Below are positions 7,864 through 17,583 of a stretch of DNA of 37,698 nucleotides, one piece after another (the first letter of the stretch is position 1; each line of letters begins with the position of its first letter). This DNA comes from Sysuimicrobium calidum. Its GTDB lineage: Bacteria > Sysuimicrobiota > Sysuimicrobiia > Sysuimicrobiales > Sysuimicrobiaceae. Below the pieces are notes generated by a model. The model was given only the letters and a program-made list of their open reading frames with translations. It did not search any database and was not told where the DNA came from. The translations under genes and the position numbers were made by a program. The stretch covers positions 1 to 37,698 of the forward strand of contig JAVKHN010000018.1 in NCBI GenBank assembly GCA_031459935.1. The letters are read 5' to 3'.

Positions 7864-8814
7864 CTAGACCCTTCCCACAAGATCCGCCGGGTGGCGCCCG
7901 GGGGCCGTGCGACCGGGGGCAAAGCGGCGCAGACTCCGGCCGATCTCCACTAGCCCCCCGGGGAGCAACAGGACCACCAGGATGAAGAGAATCCCGAACA
8001 CGAGCACGTGGACCTCTGCGAACCCCAAGGCCAGGACCTCCCGAACGGTCACGAAGAACGCCGCCCCCAGCACAGGTCCCCACACGGTTCCGATTCCCCC
8101 CAGGAACACCATCAGCACGCTATCGAAGGTCCACACGGGGTTGAAGGCGAATTGCGGGTAGAAGCTGGGGTGGTAATAGCCGAACACACCGCCCGCAGCC
8201 CCAGCGAATCCCGCGCTCAACAGGAAGGCGAGGAGCTTGTGCCGGAAGGCGTTCACTCCCACGCTCTCCGCCACGAGTTCGTCCTCCCGCACCGCCGCAA
8301 GCCCAAGTCCGAACCTGGCATGGGAAAGCCACCAGGCGGCCAGGGTGGTCGCGGCCGCCACAAGGAGGATGAGGTAGTACCGGGGGAGGAGGTGGTATGT
8401 GGCGATGGCCCGGGAGGGGAGCGCGGAGACCTCCGGCAGGGTGGTGGCGACCACGATGCGCAGGATCTCCGCCATCGCGAGGGTCCCGATGGCGAAGTAC
8501 GGCCCCCGGAGGCGCAGAGAGGGGGCCCCCACCAGGAAGCCGGCCAGCACGCTGCCCGCGCATCCCGCGGCCAGGGCCACACCGACTGGAACCCCGCCCA
8601 ACCAGAGGGTGCGGGTCAGGAGGGCCCCGATTCCGAAGAAGGCCGCCAGCCCCAGGTTCACCTGTCCGCCGAAGCCCCCCAGGAGGTTCCAGGACTGGGC
8701 CAGAGTTACGGAGAGGAGCACGAGGAACGCCCAGTTCACCACCGCGGGCTCTCGGAGCACAAGCGGCAGGACCAGGAGCGCGACCCCGCCCACCACCGCT
8801 CCCGCCCGCCTCAT
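7864..8814 (-). CDS. Branched-chain amino acid-type ABC transporter permease, LivM family (system 1)
   Basis: A 316-residue polytopic inner-membrane protein. The LivM features are SWNLLGGFGGQVNLGLAAFFGIGA near the N-terminus (about residues 45-70), the LRLRGPYFAIGTLA segment, the coupling loop AVREDELVAESVGVNAFRHK, and FLGGIGTVWGPVLGA near the end. It is the last gene of the system 1 operon. ATG at 8814 overlaps the LivH stop by 4 nt and has GGGAGGAG upstream. The longer ORF is a read-through into LivH in another frame. The next gene in the same direction begins 84 nt later with its own possible promoter, so system 1 and system 2 may be separate transcripts. Confidence 0.9.
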   Translation of the reverse strand: MRRAGAVVGGVALLVLPLVLREPAVVNWAFLVLLSVTLAQSWNLLGGFGGQVNLGLAAFFGIGALLTRTLWLGGVPVGVALAAGCAGSVLAGFLVGAPSLRLRGPYFAIGTLAMAEILRIVVATTLPEVSALPSRAIATYHLLPRYYLILLVAAATTLAAWWLSHARFGLGLAAVREDELVAESVGVNAFRHKLLAFLLSAGFAGAAGGVFGYYHPSFYPQFAFNPVWTFDSVLMVFLGGIGTVWGPVLGAAFFVTVREVLALGFAEVHVLVFGILFILVVLLLPGGLVEIGRSLRRFAPGRTAPGRHPADLVGRV

Positions 8815-9686
8815 GGGCTCCTCCCGAACAGGCCCTGCGGCCGGAGAAGGAGGATCACGAGGAAGAGCACCAACCCCACCACTTCCCGAAACACCCCGCC
8901 GAAGGCGAAGGCCGCCACGGATTCCGCCATCCCCAGCAGGATGCCCGCCACGAAGGTCCCGAACATGCTTCCCAGGCCCGCCAGCACCACCACGATGAGG
9001 GCCTTGAGGGTCCAGCCCAGACCGATGGCCGGGCTGATGGCATCGGACACCGTGACGAGGGCACCCGCCACGCCCGCGAGGGCGCTCCCCAGCGCGAACG
9101 CGGTACGGTAGACCCGGCGTACGGGCACTCCCATGAGACTCGCCGCCTCCCAGTCCTCCGCGGTGGCCCGGATGGCCCGCCCCAGGTCCGTCCGGTGGAG
9201 GAAGAGGTGCAGTCCGCCCAATGCCGCAAACGCCACCCCTAGGCTCCACAGCCGCGTCAAGGGGACCACCACGGGCCCGAGGGGGACCACGCGCCCCGCA
9301 TAGGCGGTGGTCACCGCCCGTTCATCCGCGGTCCACGCGAAGATGGCGAGGGCGTGGAGCGCGAGGGCAAGGCCGAACCCGAGGAGGATGGACAGCTGGA
9401 TTTTCGCCTCCTCCTGGAGCCGGATCAGCCGGCCGAACAGCGCCTGGTAGAGCACCACCCCCACACCGAACAGGAGCGGCCCCGTGACCACGACGGAGGC
9501 GAAGGGATCCACCCCCCACAGGGAGAAGGCCCAGAAGGTGGCGTATCCCCCTAACATCAGGAGCTCCCCGTGGGAGACGTTCAACATGCGCAGCACACCG
9601 AACACCAGGGCAAGTCCCACCGCCGCGAGCCCATAGAGGCCCCCCACCAAGGCTCCGAAGACGAGGTTCTGCAGCCAGATCTCCAC
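8811..9686 (-). CDS. Branched-chain amino acid-type ABC transporter permease, LivH family (system 1)
   Basis: A 291-residue permease with about eight membrane segments. The N-terminal LivH pattern GLYGLAAVGLALVFGVLRM, then LNVSHGELLMLGGY, is well kept. The coupling loop is RATAEDWEAASLMGVPVRRVY, and the segment VVLAGLGSMFGTFVAGILLG is typical. It should form the channel with the LivM-type gene that follows. Its first base coincides with the last base of the LivF stop codon (9686), an overlap that fits coupled translation within the operon. Confidence 0.92.
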   Translation of the reverse strand: MEIWLQNLVFGALVGGLYGLAAVGLALVFGVLRMLNVSHGELLMLGGYATFWAFSLWGVDPFASVVVTGPLLFGVGVVLYQALFGRLIRLQEEAKIQLSILLGFGLALALHALAIFAWTADERAVTTAYAGRVVPLGPVVVPLTRLWSLGVAFAALGGLHLFLHRTDLGRAIRATAEDWEAASLMGVPVRRVYRTAFALGSALAGVAGALVTVSDAISPAIGLGWTLKALIVVVLAGLGSMFGTFVAGILLGMAESVAAFAFGGVFREVVGLVLFLVILLLRPQGLFGRSP

Positions 9687-10399
9687 TAGGACCCCACGTA
9701 GGAACGCTGGACCTCTTCCGTCTCCAACAGCGCCCGGGCGTCCCCTTCCAGCACCACCCGCCCCTGCGCCATCACATACCCCCGCGAGGCGTGCTCCAGC
9801 ACGGGGAACACGTTCTGCTCCACGATCACCACCGTGACGCCTTCCCGAACGATGCGATGAAGGGCTTCGTACACCTGTTGCACCACCCGGGGTGCCAGGC
9901 CCAGGGAGGGCTCATCCAGGAGCAGCAGCCGCGGCCGGCTCATGAGGGCCCGGGCGATGGCCAGCATCTGCTGCTGGCCACCGGAGAGGGTTCCCGCGAG
10001 CTGATGTCTGCGCTCCGCGAGGATGGGGAAAAGGTCGAAGACCGCCTGCAGGGTCAGCGCCCGGTGGGGACGGGCCCGGGCCGTGTATCCCCCCATCCAC
10101 AGGTTCTCCAGAACCGTCATGTGGCCAAAGAGCCGGCGACCCTCCGGAACCATGGCGATGCCCTGCTCCACCACCACATCCGGGGGCTTGCCGTCCACGC
10201 GCTCCCCCTCAAACCACACTTCGCCCCGGAGGGGCCGCAACAGGCCCGTGATGACCCGGAGGGTGGTGCTCTTGCCCGCCCCGTTGGGGCCCACCACCGC
10301 CACCACCTCCCCGGGGTTCACCCGCCAGTTCACCCCCCACAACACCTGTGCATCTCCGTAAGCGGCCTCCAGGTTCCGGACCTCCAGCAGGGGGGGCAC
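9686..10399 (-). CDS. Liv-type ABC transporter ATP-binding protein, LivF family (system 1)
   Basis: A 237-residue ATPase with Walker A GPNGAGKST, signature LSGGQQQMLAIARAL and Walker B LLLLDEPSLGLAP. The stretch IAMVPEGRRLFGHMTVLENL is the usual LivF Q-loop region and VIVEQN replaces the switch His, as in the family. The start is GTG at 10399, behind GGGGGTGATCC and 4 nt after the LivG stop. It energises system 1 with its LivG partner. Confidence 0.93.
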   Translation of the reverse strand: MPPLLEVRNLEAAYGDAQVLWGVNWRVNPGEVVAVVGPNGAGKSTTLRVITGLLRPLRGEVWFEGERVDGKPPDVVVEQGIAMVPEGRRLFGHMTVLENLWMGGYTARARPHRALTLQAVFDLFPILAERRHQLAGTLSGGQQQMLAIARALMSRPRLLLLDEPSLGLAPRVVQQVYEALHRIVREGVTVVIVEQNVFPVLEHASRGYVMAQGRVVLEGDARALLETEEVQRSYVGS

Positions 10400-10403
10400 G
10401 GGA

Positions 10404-11138
10404 TCACCCCCGACCCAGGTAGATGTCCACCACCCGGGGATGGCCGAGGACCTCCTCGCAGGAACCCTCCGCGATCTTCTCCCCGGAGTTCAGGAAGGCC
10501 ACGCGGTCACAGAGAGCCCGCACCACGGGCACATTGTGCTCCACCAGCACAAGGGTGAGCCCCTCCGTCCGGAGCCGCTGGAAAAGGGCGATCTCCGCCT
10601 GGGTCTCCTCCGGATTGAGCCCCGCGAAAGGCTCGTCCAGGAGCAGAAGTCGGGGCCGGACGGCCAGGGCCCGGGCCACCTCGAGCCGCCGTCGCTCCGC
10701 GAGGTTCAGCTGTCCTGCGGGGAGGGACGTCTTCCCGTGCAGTCCCACAAGGCCCAACAGCTCCTCCGCCTCCCTGCGGGCGGTGGAAATGGATGGAGCG
10801 GGCTGGGCGCCGTACAGGCGGGCGACCGCCACATTGTCCAGCACGGGGAGGTGGTAGAGGCTGCGGACGAGCTGAAAGGTCCGGGCGATCCCCATCGTAG
10901 CCCGGCGGTGGGCCGGGACCCCCTCGAGGGAGACTCCCTGGAACCGGATGTCCCCCCGATCCGGACGCAGGGTGCCTGCCACCAGGTTGAACACCGTGGT
11001 CTTGCCCGACCCGTTGGGGCCGAGCAATCCGAAGACCTCTCCCTCCTCCACGTGGAAGGTGAGGTCCCGAACCGCCTGCACCCCTCCGAAGGCCTTCCAC
11101 AGCCCGCGGACCTCAAGGAGGGGGTGACCCAGGGGCAT
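10404..11138 (-). CDS. Liv-type ABC transporter ATP-binding protein, LivG family (system 1)
   Basis: A 244-residue ATPase with Walker A GPNGSGKTT, the family motif GIARTFQLVRSLYHLPVLDNV, a LivG-type degenerate signature LNLAERRRLEVARAL and a regular Walker B LLLLDEPFAGLNPEE. The C-terminal FLNSGEKIAEGSCEEVLGHPRVVDIYLG is typical. I choose ATG at 11138, which shares one base with the TGA of the binding-protein gene (TGATG), rather than the ORF start at 11228 that would overlap that gene by 90 nt. It is the ATPase partner of the LivF-type gene downstream. Confidence 0.92.
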   Translation of the reverse strand: MPLGHPLLEVRGLWKAFGGVQAVRDLTFHVEEGEVFGLLGPNGSGKTTVFNLVAGTLRPDRGDIRFQGVSLEGVPAHRRATMGIARTFQLVRSLYHLPVLDNVAVARLYGAQPAPSISTARREAEELLGLVGLHGKTSLPAGQLNLAERRRLEVARALAVRPRLLLLDEPFAGLNPEETQAEIALFQRLRTEGLTLVLVEHNVPVVRALCDRVAFLNSGEKIAEGSCEEVLGHPRVVDIYLGRG

Positions 11139-12340
11139 CACCGGCCGCGGAAGGGCGGAGCGGGATAGACAAAGCGAGCTGTGGCGAACTCCCGGGGCCA
11201 CACGAGCTCCTGTCGTCCTCCCTGCCACTGCACGATGATCACCCGCACCGGGCTCGTGCCGTCCGGCCGGAACCGCACGGGTCCCACCACGGTCATGAGG
11301 TTCGTGGCGGCCATGGCGTCCCGGATCCTCGTGGGATCCAGGCTACCCGCCCGCCGGATGGCGTCCGCCACCACCTGTACGCAGGCGTAGGCGGGCCCCA
11401 CGATGACGTCTGCAGGTCGGCCGAACTTCTGCTGGTGCTTTGCGTTCAGCTCCGCGGCCCCCGGGAACTTCACCGCGTAGTGCCACCCCGGGATGAGGAG
11501 GGTGTAATCCCCGTCCTTGCCCAGGCTCTGGCTCCAGGCGACCGCATCCGGAGCCCGGATCAGCAGGTACGCCTTGGGGTTAAAGTCAAGTTCTTTCATC
11601 TGGCGGACCATGGTGATGCCGTCCGGCGGGGTGGGAACCCCCAGGACCAGCTCCGCACCCGCAGCCTTGGCCCGCAGGATCAGGTCGCTCATGTCCCGGG
11701 TGCCCACGGTGTACTCGCCTCGGAACACCACCTGATACCCGAACTCCGTGGACCGCACCGACCACAGAGAGGCGATCTCCCGGCCCCAGTCCGTTCGCTC
11801 CGCGAAGATGGCCACCCGCCGGGGCCGTTGATCCGCCGGGAGATAGCCGTTCAGCATCCGGTACGTCTCGATGGCCATATCCGGCGACTTCGGGAACGGG
11901 GAAAAGAGATACCGGTAACCCCGCTGGTGGATGCTCCACAGGGCGAATGCCACCCCGCAGTACGGGATGCGGTTCTTCTCCGCCACCGCCGCCGCGGCTG
12001 CGTGGAGGTCGCTCCCGAATCCGCCCAGATAGGCGGCGATCCCCTGCTGCGCCAGGGCCTCCATCCGGCTCACGGTCTTCGTGGGGTCGCTCTCATCGTC
12101 CAGCATCACCAGCTCCAGCCGCAACCTCTGGCCTCCCACTTGGACTCCCCCGCGGGCGTTGATGTCCTCCACCGCCAGCTCGTACCCTGCCCGCACCTGA
12201 GCGCCTCCGGAAGCGAACCGACCCGTAAGCGGGATCACCGACCCCAGGCGGATCGTGGCCTGAGGGGCCGCCATGCCGGCCACGGAGAGGCTCACACAGA
12301 CCAGCGCCACCAGCCCCGCAAACACCACCCGCTTGCTCAT
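11138..12340 (-). CDS. Liv-type ABC transporter substrate-binding protein (type I periplasmic fold, system 1)
   Basis: A 400-residue exported protein with a signal peptide in residues 1-24 (MSKRVVFAGLVALVCVSLSV, then AGMAA). The mature part starts IRLGSVIPLTGRFASGG and has VEDINARGGVQVGGQRL, the pattern of Peripla_BP_6. It is only distantly similar to the system 2 binding protein, so the two importers are not a recent duplication and probably take different ligands. ATG at 12340 lies behind GGGGAGGTAAGCCGGG. It is the first gene of the system 1 operon and is transcribed divergently from the acetaldehyde dehydrogenase operon, sharing a 238-nt intergenic region. The ligand is unknown. Confidence 0.9.
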   Translation of the reverse strand: MSKRVVFAGLVALVCVSLSVAGMAAPQATIRLGSVIPLTGRFASGGAQVRAGYELAVEDINARGGVQVGGQRLRLELVMLDDESDPTKTVSRMEALAQQGIAAYLGGFGSDLHAAAAAVAEKNRIPYCGVAFALWSIHQRGYRYLFSPFPKSPDMAIETYRMLNGYLPADQRPRRVAIFAERTDWGREIASLWSVRSTEFGYQVVFRGEYTVGTRDMSDLILRAKAAGAELVLGVPTPPDGITMVRQMKELDFNPKAYLLIRAPDAVAWSQSLGKDGDYTLLIPGWHYAVKFPGAAELNAKHQQKFGRPADVIVGPAYACVQVVADAIRRAGSLDPTRIRDAMAATNLMTVVGPVRFRPDGTSPVRVIIVQWQGGRQELVWPREFATARFVYPAPPFRGR

Positions 12341-12578
12341 CCCGGCTTACCTCCCCGGTGGGAATTCCGTAAACAGGGGGTTCTTTCGACTTGCGCTTCC
12401 CGCCTCCCTTTTTTAAGGTAGGGGGGCTTCCCCGGCCGATCAACTCCTCCTGCGGAGCGCCGGTCCCCGAAAACCGAGATTTCCCCCTTCCCGGGAATTG
12501 TGATTAGAATGGAACATGGCATGGGTCGGACGAAAGTCAGCGATCCCTGCGTACGCCAAGCTGGAGAGGGGGAAGAGG
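12341..12578. promoter_or_regulatory. Divergent intergenic control region between the system 1 operon and the meta-cleavage operon
   Basis: No gene is seen in these 238 nt. Toward the plus-strand operon there is a good -10, TAGAAT (12505-12510), with a poor -35. This would place the transcript start downstream of an in-frame ATG at 12516, and so supports the later start at 12579. Toward the minus-strand operon, TTGATC (12443-12438), a 17-nt spacer and TACCTT (12420-12415) form a weak candidate. A T-run flanked by CCTCCC and AAGG (about 12403-12420) is not a convincing terminator. No GTMTAKAC site was found here. Confidence 0.35.
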
Positions 12579-13492
12579 ATGCTGCAGAACGGGCGGGTAA
12601 AGGTGGCCATTCTGGGTTCCGGGAACATCGGGACCGACCTCATGTACAAGATCCTCAAGAACCCGGGCCCCATGGAGCTCGTGCTGGTAGCGGGGATTGA
12701 CCCCGCTTCCGAAGGACTCGCGCGGGCGAGATCGCTGGGGATCCGCACCAGCGTGGAGGGGATCCGAGCGGTGCTGGAGGATTCTGAGATCCGGATCGTC
12801 TTCGATGCCACGAGCGCCAAGGCCCATGTCCGCCATGCGAAGCTGCTGCGGGAGGCGGGGAAGGTGGCGGTGGACCTCACCCCGGCCGCAGTAGGACCCC
12901 ACGTGGTGCCCCCCGTGAACTTCGGGGAACACGTGGACGCGCCCAACGTGAACCTCATCACCTGCGGCGGGCAGGCCACCATCCCCCTCGTCTATGCGGT
13001 GAGCCGGGTCACGCCGGTGCAGTATGCGGAGATCGTCTCCACGGTGGCGAGCCGCTCCGCGGGGCCCGGGACCCGGCAGAACATCGACGAGTTCACCTCC
13101 ACCACCGCCCGGGGCCTCGAGGTCCTGGGGAAAGCCGCAAAGGGCAAAGCCATCATCATCCTGAACCCCGCGGAACCTCCCATCATCATGCGGAACACCA
13201 TCTACTGCATCCCAGAATCGGAGGACCTGGATCCGCAGACCATCCGGGAGTCCGTGGAGAGGATGGTGGCGGAGGTACAGCGCTACGTGCCGGGGTATCG
13301 GCTCAAGAACCCCGTGCACTTCGATCGGCGGGAGACGCCGTGGGGCGAGCGGACGGTGATCGCCATGCTCCTGGAGATCGAAGGGGCGGGGGACTTCCTC
13401 CCTCCCTACGCGGGCAACCTGGACATCATGACCTCCGCGGCCCGTCGGGTGGGGGAGCTCATCGCCCAGCACATGCTCGCGAGGGTAGCCGT

Positions 13493-13496
<4 letters not shown>
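12579..13496 (+). CDS. Acetaldehyde dehydrogenase (acylating), meta-cleavage pathway type
   Basis: A 305-residue enzyme that turns acetaldehyde, NAD+ and CoA into acetyl-CoA. Residues 7-20 hold the Rossmann motif (VKVAILGSGNIGTD). The catalytic cysteine is Cys129 in NLITCGGQATIPL, the position known from BphJ/DmpF/MhpF. The C-terminal half carries the dimerisation and aldolase-contact part of the family (NPAEPPIIMRNTIYC and similar). Length agrees with the family (about 300-316). ATG at 12579 is preferred over ATG 12516: it follows GAGAGGGGGAAGAGG, gives the normal length, and lies behind the predicted -10. In this family the enzyme works in a complex with 4-hydroxy-2-oxovalerate aldolase, which is the next gene and overlaps by 4 nt (ATGA). 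Confidence 0.95.
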
Positions 13497-14541
<1,045 letters not shown>

Positions 14542-14545
<4 letters not shown>

Positions 14546-15279
14546 CGGAAACCTGGCTTCTCGAGGAGATCCGCAGGGCCAGACAGCACCGCACCCCCAT
14601 CCCCAGTACCGGGACTTCGCTGGACCTGGAGGCCGCCTACCGGATCCAGCAGGCCCTGTGCGAGGGCCGGGTTCTGCGGGGATTCAAGCTAGGCCTGCTG
14701 AGCGAGGCGAAGCAGCGACAGATGGGAATTCAGGAACCCATCTACGGGCGCATCTGCGCGGATATGCTGCTCGAACGCACGGTCTCCCTCCACCGGTTCG
14801 TACAGCCCCGCCTGGAGCCGGAACTCGCCACCATCCTCCGGCAGGATCTCCCACCTGGAAGCCCCCCGGGGGTTGCTCGAAAGGCCATGGCCGGCTGGTT
14901 TCTGGGACTGGACATCCTGGACAGCATTTGGCAGGACTACCGCTTCACCGCAGCGGAGGTGGTGGCGGACAACGCCTCAGGCGGTGGATTCGTACTCGGG
15001 GAGGTCCTCCTCGGGGAGGACCTCCCCGAGACGCTGCGCCTGTACGTCAACGGGGCCCTCCGGACGGAGGGAAGGGTGGAGGCCCTGGGCGATCCCGCTC
15101 TGCGGCTTTGCTGGCTTGCAGACCGGGTGGGCGGGCTGCGGGCGGGCCAGGTGGTGTTCCTGGGTTCACCTGCAGCCGCGGTCCCCGCGGAGAGGGGCGT
15201 GGTGGAGGTCGCCGGAGACGGAAAGCTGTTGCTCGTGACCCTCGAGGGTGAGTCAGGATCGGGGAAAGGAGGGGTCTGA
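14542..15279 (+). CDS. 4-oxalocrotonate decarboxylase / 2-oxopent-4-enoate hydratase family paralogue
   Basis: A 245-residue member of the family that includes 4-oxalocrotonate decarboxylase and 2-hydroxypenta-2,4-dienoate hydratase. GFKLGLLSEAKQRQMGIQEPIYGRI and VVADNASGGGFVLG are clear family motifs. The metal site usually consists of Glu-x-Glu and a third Glu. Here Glu92 and Glu94 are present (RLEPELATIL), but the third position reads GLDILDSIW, so Asp124 replaces Glu, and the usual DSR motif is changed to DSI. The second family member in this operon keeps all three Glu, so this one is probably the decarboxylase that removes CO2 from 4-oxalocrotonate, or has a shifted substrate. ATG at 14542 overlaps the aldolase stop by 4 nt. 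Its stop is 1 nt before the next ATG. Confidence 0.82.
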
Positions 15280-15280
15280 G

Positions 15281-16738
15281 ATGAGCCGGCCGTTCTTCGA
15301 GCTGGAGCACTACATCGGTGGGGAGTTCGTCAGGGGAAAGAACCGGTTTGAGGTGTACTACCCGGCCACGAACGAGGTGATCGGCACGGCGCCGGAGGCC
15401 ACCGCGGAGGAGGTGGACGCCGCGGTTCAGGCCGCACACCGGGCCTTCAAGCAGTGGAGCCGGCTTCCTGCGGTAGAGCGGCGGCGGTACCTGCGGGCCT
15501 TCGCGAACGCCATCCGGGAGGCCGCGGAGGAGCTCAGTCGCATCGAGACCTGGGATGTGGGGCGCCCCATCCGGGAGAACGACCCCGCGGTGTACATCGC
15601 CCGGGTTGCGAACAACATCGAGTTCTTCGCGGACTTCGCGGTCACCCACGGCACGGAAGCCTTCCTCATGGACAACGGGTACGTGAACTACGTGCAGCGG
15701 ATGCCGGTAGGTGTTGCCGCCCTCATCACCCCCTGGAACGTGCCGCTGCTGCTGGAGACCTGGAAGATCGGGCCGGCCCTGGCCTTCGGAAACACCGTGG
15801 TCCTCAAGCCCGCGGAGTGGACACCCCTGGGCGCTTGGAAGCTGGCGCAGCTCGCACACCAGGTGGGCCTCCCACCAGGGGTGTTCAACGTGGTGCACGG
15901 GTTCGGTCCGGACTCCGCAGGGGAGTTCCTCACCCGGCACCCCCTCGTGCGGCTCATCTCCTTCACGGGGGAGACCACCACGGGCCGCATCATCATGCAA
16001 AACGCCGCTCCCACCCTGAAGCGGCTGAGCTTCGAGCTGGGCGGCAAGGGTCCCAACATCGTCTTCGCGGACGTGGACCTGGACCGGGCCGCGGAGGTGA
16101 GCGTCCGGGCAGGCTTCTTCAACCAGGGGGAATTCTGCCTGGCAGGCCCCCGGGTGCTGGTGGAGCGGCCAATTTATGAGGCCTTCCTGGACCGGTTCGT
16201 GGCCGCCTGCGAGCGCCTGCGGCCCGGGGATCCTATGGATCCCCAGACCACCCTGGGTGCCCTCATCTCCCCGGAACATCTCCAGCGGGTCATGGGGTAT
16301 GTGGAGGAGGCCAGATCGCAGGGCGCCCAGATCCTCCTGGGCGGGGACCGACCCTCGCTTCCTGCACCCTTCGACCACGGCAACTTCCTCAACCCCACGG
16401 TCATCACGGGTGTGCGGCCCGCGGACCGTATCTGCCAGGAGGAGGTCTTTGGCCCCGTGGTCACCGTCCTGCCCTTCGAGACCGAGGAGGAAGCCATCGA
16501 AATCGCGAACGGCGTGAACTACGGGCTCAGCGCGGTGGTGCAGACCCGGGACGTGGGGAGGGCCATCCGGGTCTCCAACGCCCTGGAGGTGGGAACCGTG
16601 TGGGTGAACGACTTCTTCGTCCGGGACCTGCGGGTTCCGTTCGGCGGGATGAAGGACAGCGGCATCGGCCGGGAGGGCGCGCAGTACAGCTTGGAGTTCT
16701 ACACGGAAGCGAAAACCGTATGTCTCAGCAACCGGTAG
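15281..16738 (+). CDS. 2-hydroxymuconic semialdehyde dehydrogenase-type aldehyde dehydrogenase
   Basis: A 485-residue NAD(P)-dependent aldehyde dehydrogenase. Key residues are Asn153 (TPWNVP), Lys176 (VLKPAEW), general base Glu252 (FELGGKGPNIVF) and catalytic Cys286 (NQGEFCLAGPRV). The C-terminal motif EVFGPVVTVLPF is normal. By context it oxidises 2-hydroxymuconic semialdehyde, the dioxygenase product, to 2-hydroxymuconate/4-oxalocrotonate, the substrate of the decarboxylase. A role with 2-aminomuconic semialdehyde is also possible, since close relatives act on it and an ACMSD-like protein lies downstream. ATG at 15281 has a strong AAAGGAGGGG site and starts 1 nt after the decarboxylase gene; the ORF start at 15248 would overlap it. 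Confidence 0.92.
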   Translation: MSRPFFELEHYIGGEFVRGKNRFEVYYPATNEVIGTAPEATAEEVDAAVQAAHRAFKQWSRLPAVERRRYLRAFANAIREAAEELSRIETWDVGRPIRENDPAVYIARVANNIEFFADFAVTHGTEAFLMDNGYVNYVQRMPVGVAALITPWNVPLLLETWKIGPALAFGNTVVLKPAEWTPLGAWKLAQLAHQVGLPPGVFNVVHGFGPDSAGEFLTRHPLVRLISFTGETTTGRIIMQNAAPTLKRLSFELGGKGPNIVFADVDLDRAAEVSVRAGFFNQGEFCLAGPRVLVERPIYEAFLDRFVAACERLRPGDPMDPQTTLGALISPEHLQRVMGYVEEARSQGAQILLGGDRPSLPAPFDHGNFLNPTVITGVRPADRICQEEVFGPVVTVLPFETEEEAIEIANGVNYGLSAVVQTRDVGRAIRVSNALEVGTVWVNDFFVRDLRVPFGGMKDSGIGREGAQYSLEFYTEAKTVCLSNR

Positions 16739-17511
16739 AGGTCCTCGCGCAGCGGCTGGAGGAGGCGTTGCTCCACCGCCGTCCTATTCCTCCCCTCAGC
16801 GAGGAGGCGGGGTTGGCGCAGATCCCGGAGGCGTACGCGGTACAGCGGCACTGGATGCACCTGCGCACCGCGCGGGGGGAGCGCATCGTGGGCCGGAAGA
16901 TCGGGCTCACGAGCGCCGCCATGCAGACACAGCTGGGGGTGAACGAGCCGGACTACGGTTGCCTGTGGGGCTCCCGGTATTTCCCACTCCAGGCCGGTCG
17001 GGTGGAGGTCCCCTATGACCTCTTCCTCCAGCCCCGGGTGGAGGGGGAGGTGGCGTTCCTCCTGGGCCGGCCCCTGCGTGGTCCTCACGTCACCCTGCAG
17101 GACGTGCTGGCGGCCGCGGAGGCGGTCACCGCAGGGATCGAGATCATCGACTCCCGCATCGCCGATTGGCGCATCAGGATCACGGACACCATCGCGGACA
17201 ACGCCTCCTTCGGAGGATTCGCCACTGGGCCCTGGTCGAGCCGGATGCGGGAGGCGGACCTGCGCCTGGTGGGCATGATCCTCTGGCACAACGGCCGGGC
17301 GGCCACGGAGGGCCTGGGCGCCGCGGCCCTGGGGCACCCGGCCCGCTGCGTGGCCTGGCTCGCCAACAAGCTGGCGGAGTTCGGGGAGGAGCTGCGGGCC
17401 GGCGACATCGTGTTCAGCGGCTCCCTGGGGAGGGCTGTTCCGGTTCAACGGGGGGATGTCGTCACGCTGGAAATGGCGGGGTTCCCCTCCCTCTCCGTAC
17501 GATTTGTATAG
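16720..17511 (+). CDS. 2-hydroxypenta-2,4-dienoate (2-oxopent-4-enoate) hydratase
   Basis: A 263-residue enzyme that adds water to 2-oxopent-4-enoate to give 4-hydroxy-2-oxovalerate, the aldolase substrate. The family motifs are complete: GRKIGLTSAAMQTQLGVNEP (59-78), metal ligands Glu108 and Glu110 (RVEGEVAF), Glu141 (GIEIIDSRIADW) and ADNASFGGF. Length is as in MhpD/BphE. ATG at 16720 lies inside the end of the aldehyde dehydrogenase gene (19-nt overlap). Its stop codon TAG is part of the operator-like sequence GTATAGAC at 17506-17513, so the regulatory site for the next unit overlaps the end of this gene. Confidence 0.92.
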   Translation: MSQQPVEVLAQRLEEALLHRRPIPPLSEEAGLAQIPEAYAVQRHWMHLRTARGERIVGRKIGLTSAAMQTQLGVNEPDYGCLWGSRYFPLQAGRVEVPYDLFLQPRVEGEVAFLLGRPLRGPHVTLQDVLAAAEAVTAGIEIIDSRIADWRIRITDTIADNASFGGFATGPWSSRMREADLRLVGMILWHNGRAATEGLGAAALGHPARCVAWLANKLAEFGEELRAGDIVFSGSLGRAVPVQRGDVVTLEMAGFPSLSVRFV

Positions 17512-17513
17512 AC
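17506..17513 (+). promoter_or_regulatory. HutC-type operator (GTATAGAC) between the meta-cleavage genes and the NitT/TauT importer
   Basis: The sequence TGTATAGAC spans the last codon and the TAG stop of the hydratase gene and the first intergenic bases. It is a perfect GTMTAKAC match and is identical over 9 nt to the sites at 481-488 (minus strand) and 37378-37385. It precedes the ABC importer start by 70 nt. I see no good promoter nearby, so it could control an internal promoter or act as a roadblock. Confidence 0.5.
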
Positions 17514-17540
17514 CGACCAACTTGCACGCGTCCCCCCGGA

Positions 17541-17564
17541 AAGCCCACCATAGTAGGTGGACTT
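17541..17564 (+). promoter_or_regulatory. Stem-loop before the importer ATPase gene
   Basis: The arms AAGCCCACC and GGTGGACTT are complementary at 8 of 9 positions around the loop ATAGTA. No T-run follows, so it is not a standard intrinsic terminator. It may lower read-through or protect the upstream mRNA. The GTG at 17557 lies inside the second arm, which argues for a later translation start. Confidence 0.4.
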
Positions 17565-17583
17565 TGCGGGGGAGTCGGTGCAG

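Noticed and set aside
12403..12420. T-run with flanking CCTCCC/AAGG as terminator or repeat
   Set aside because: No gene ends there on either strand and the stem is too short.
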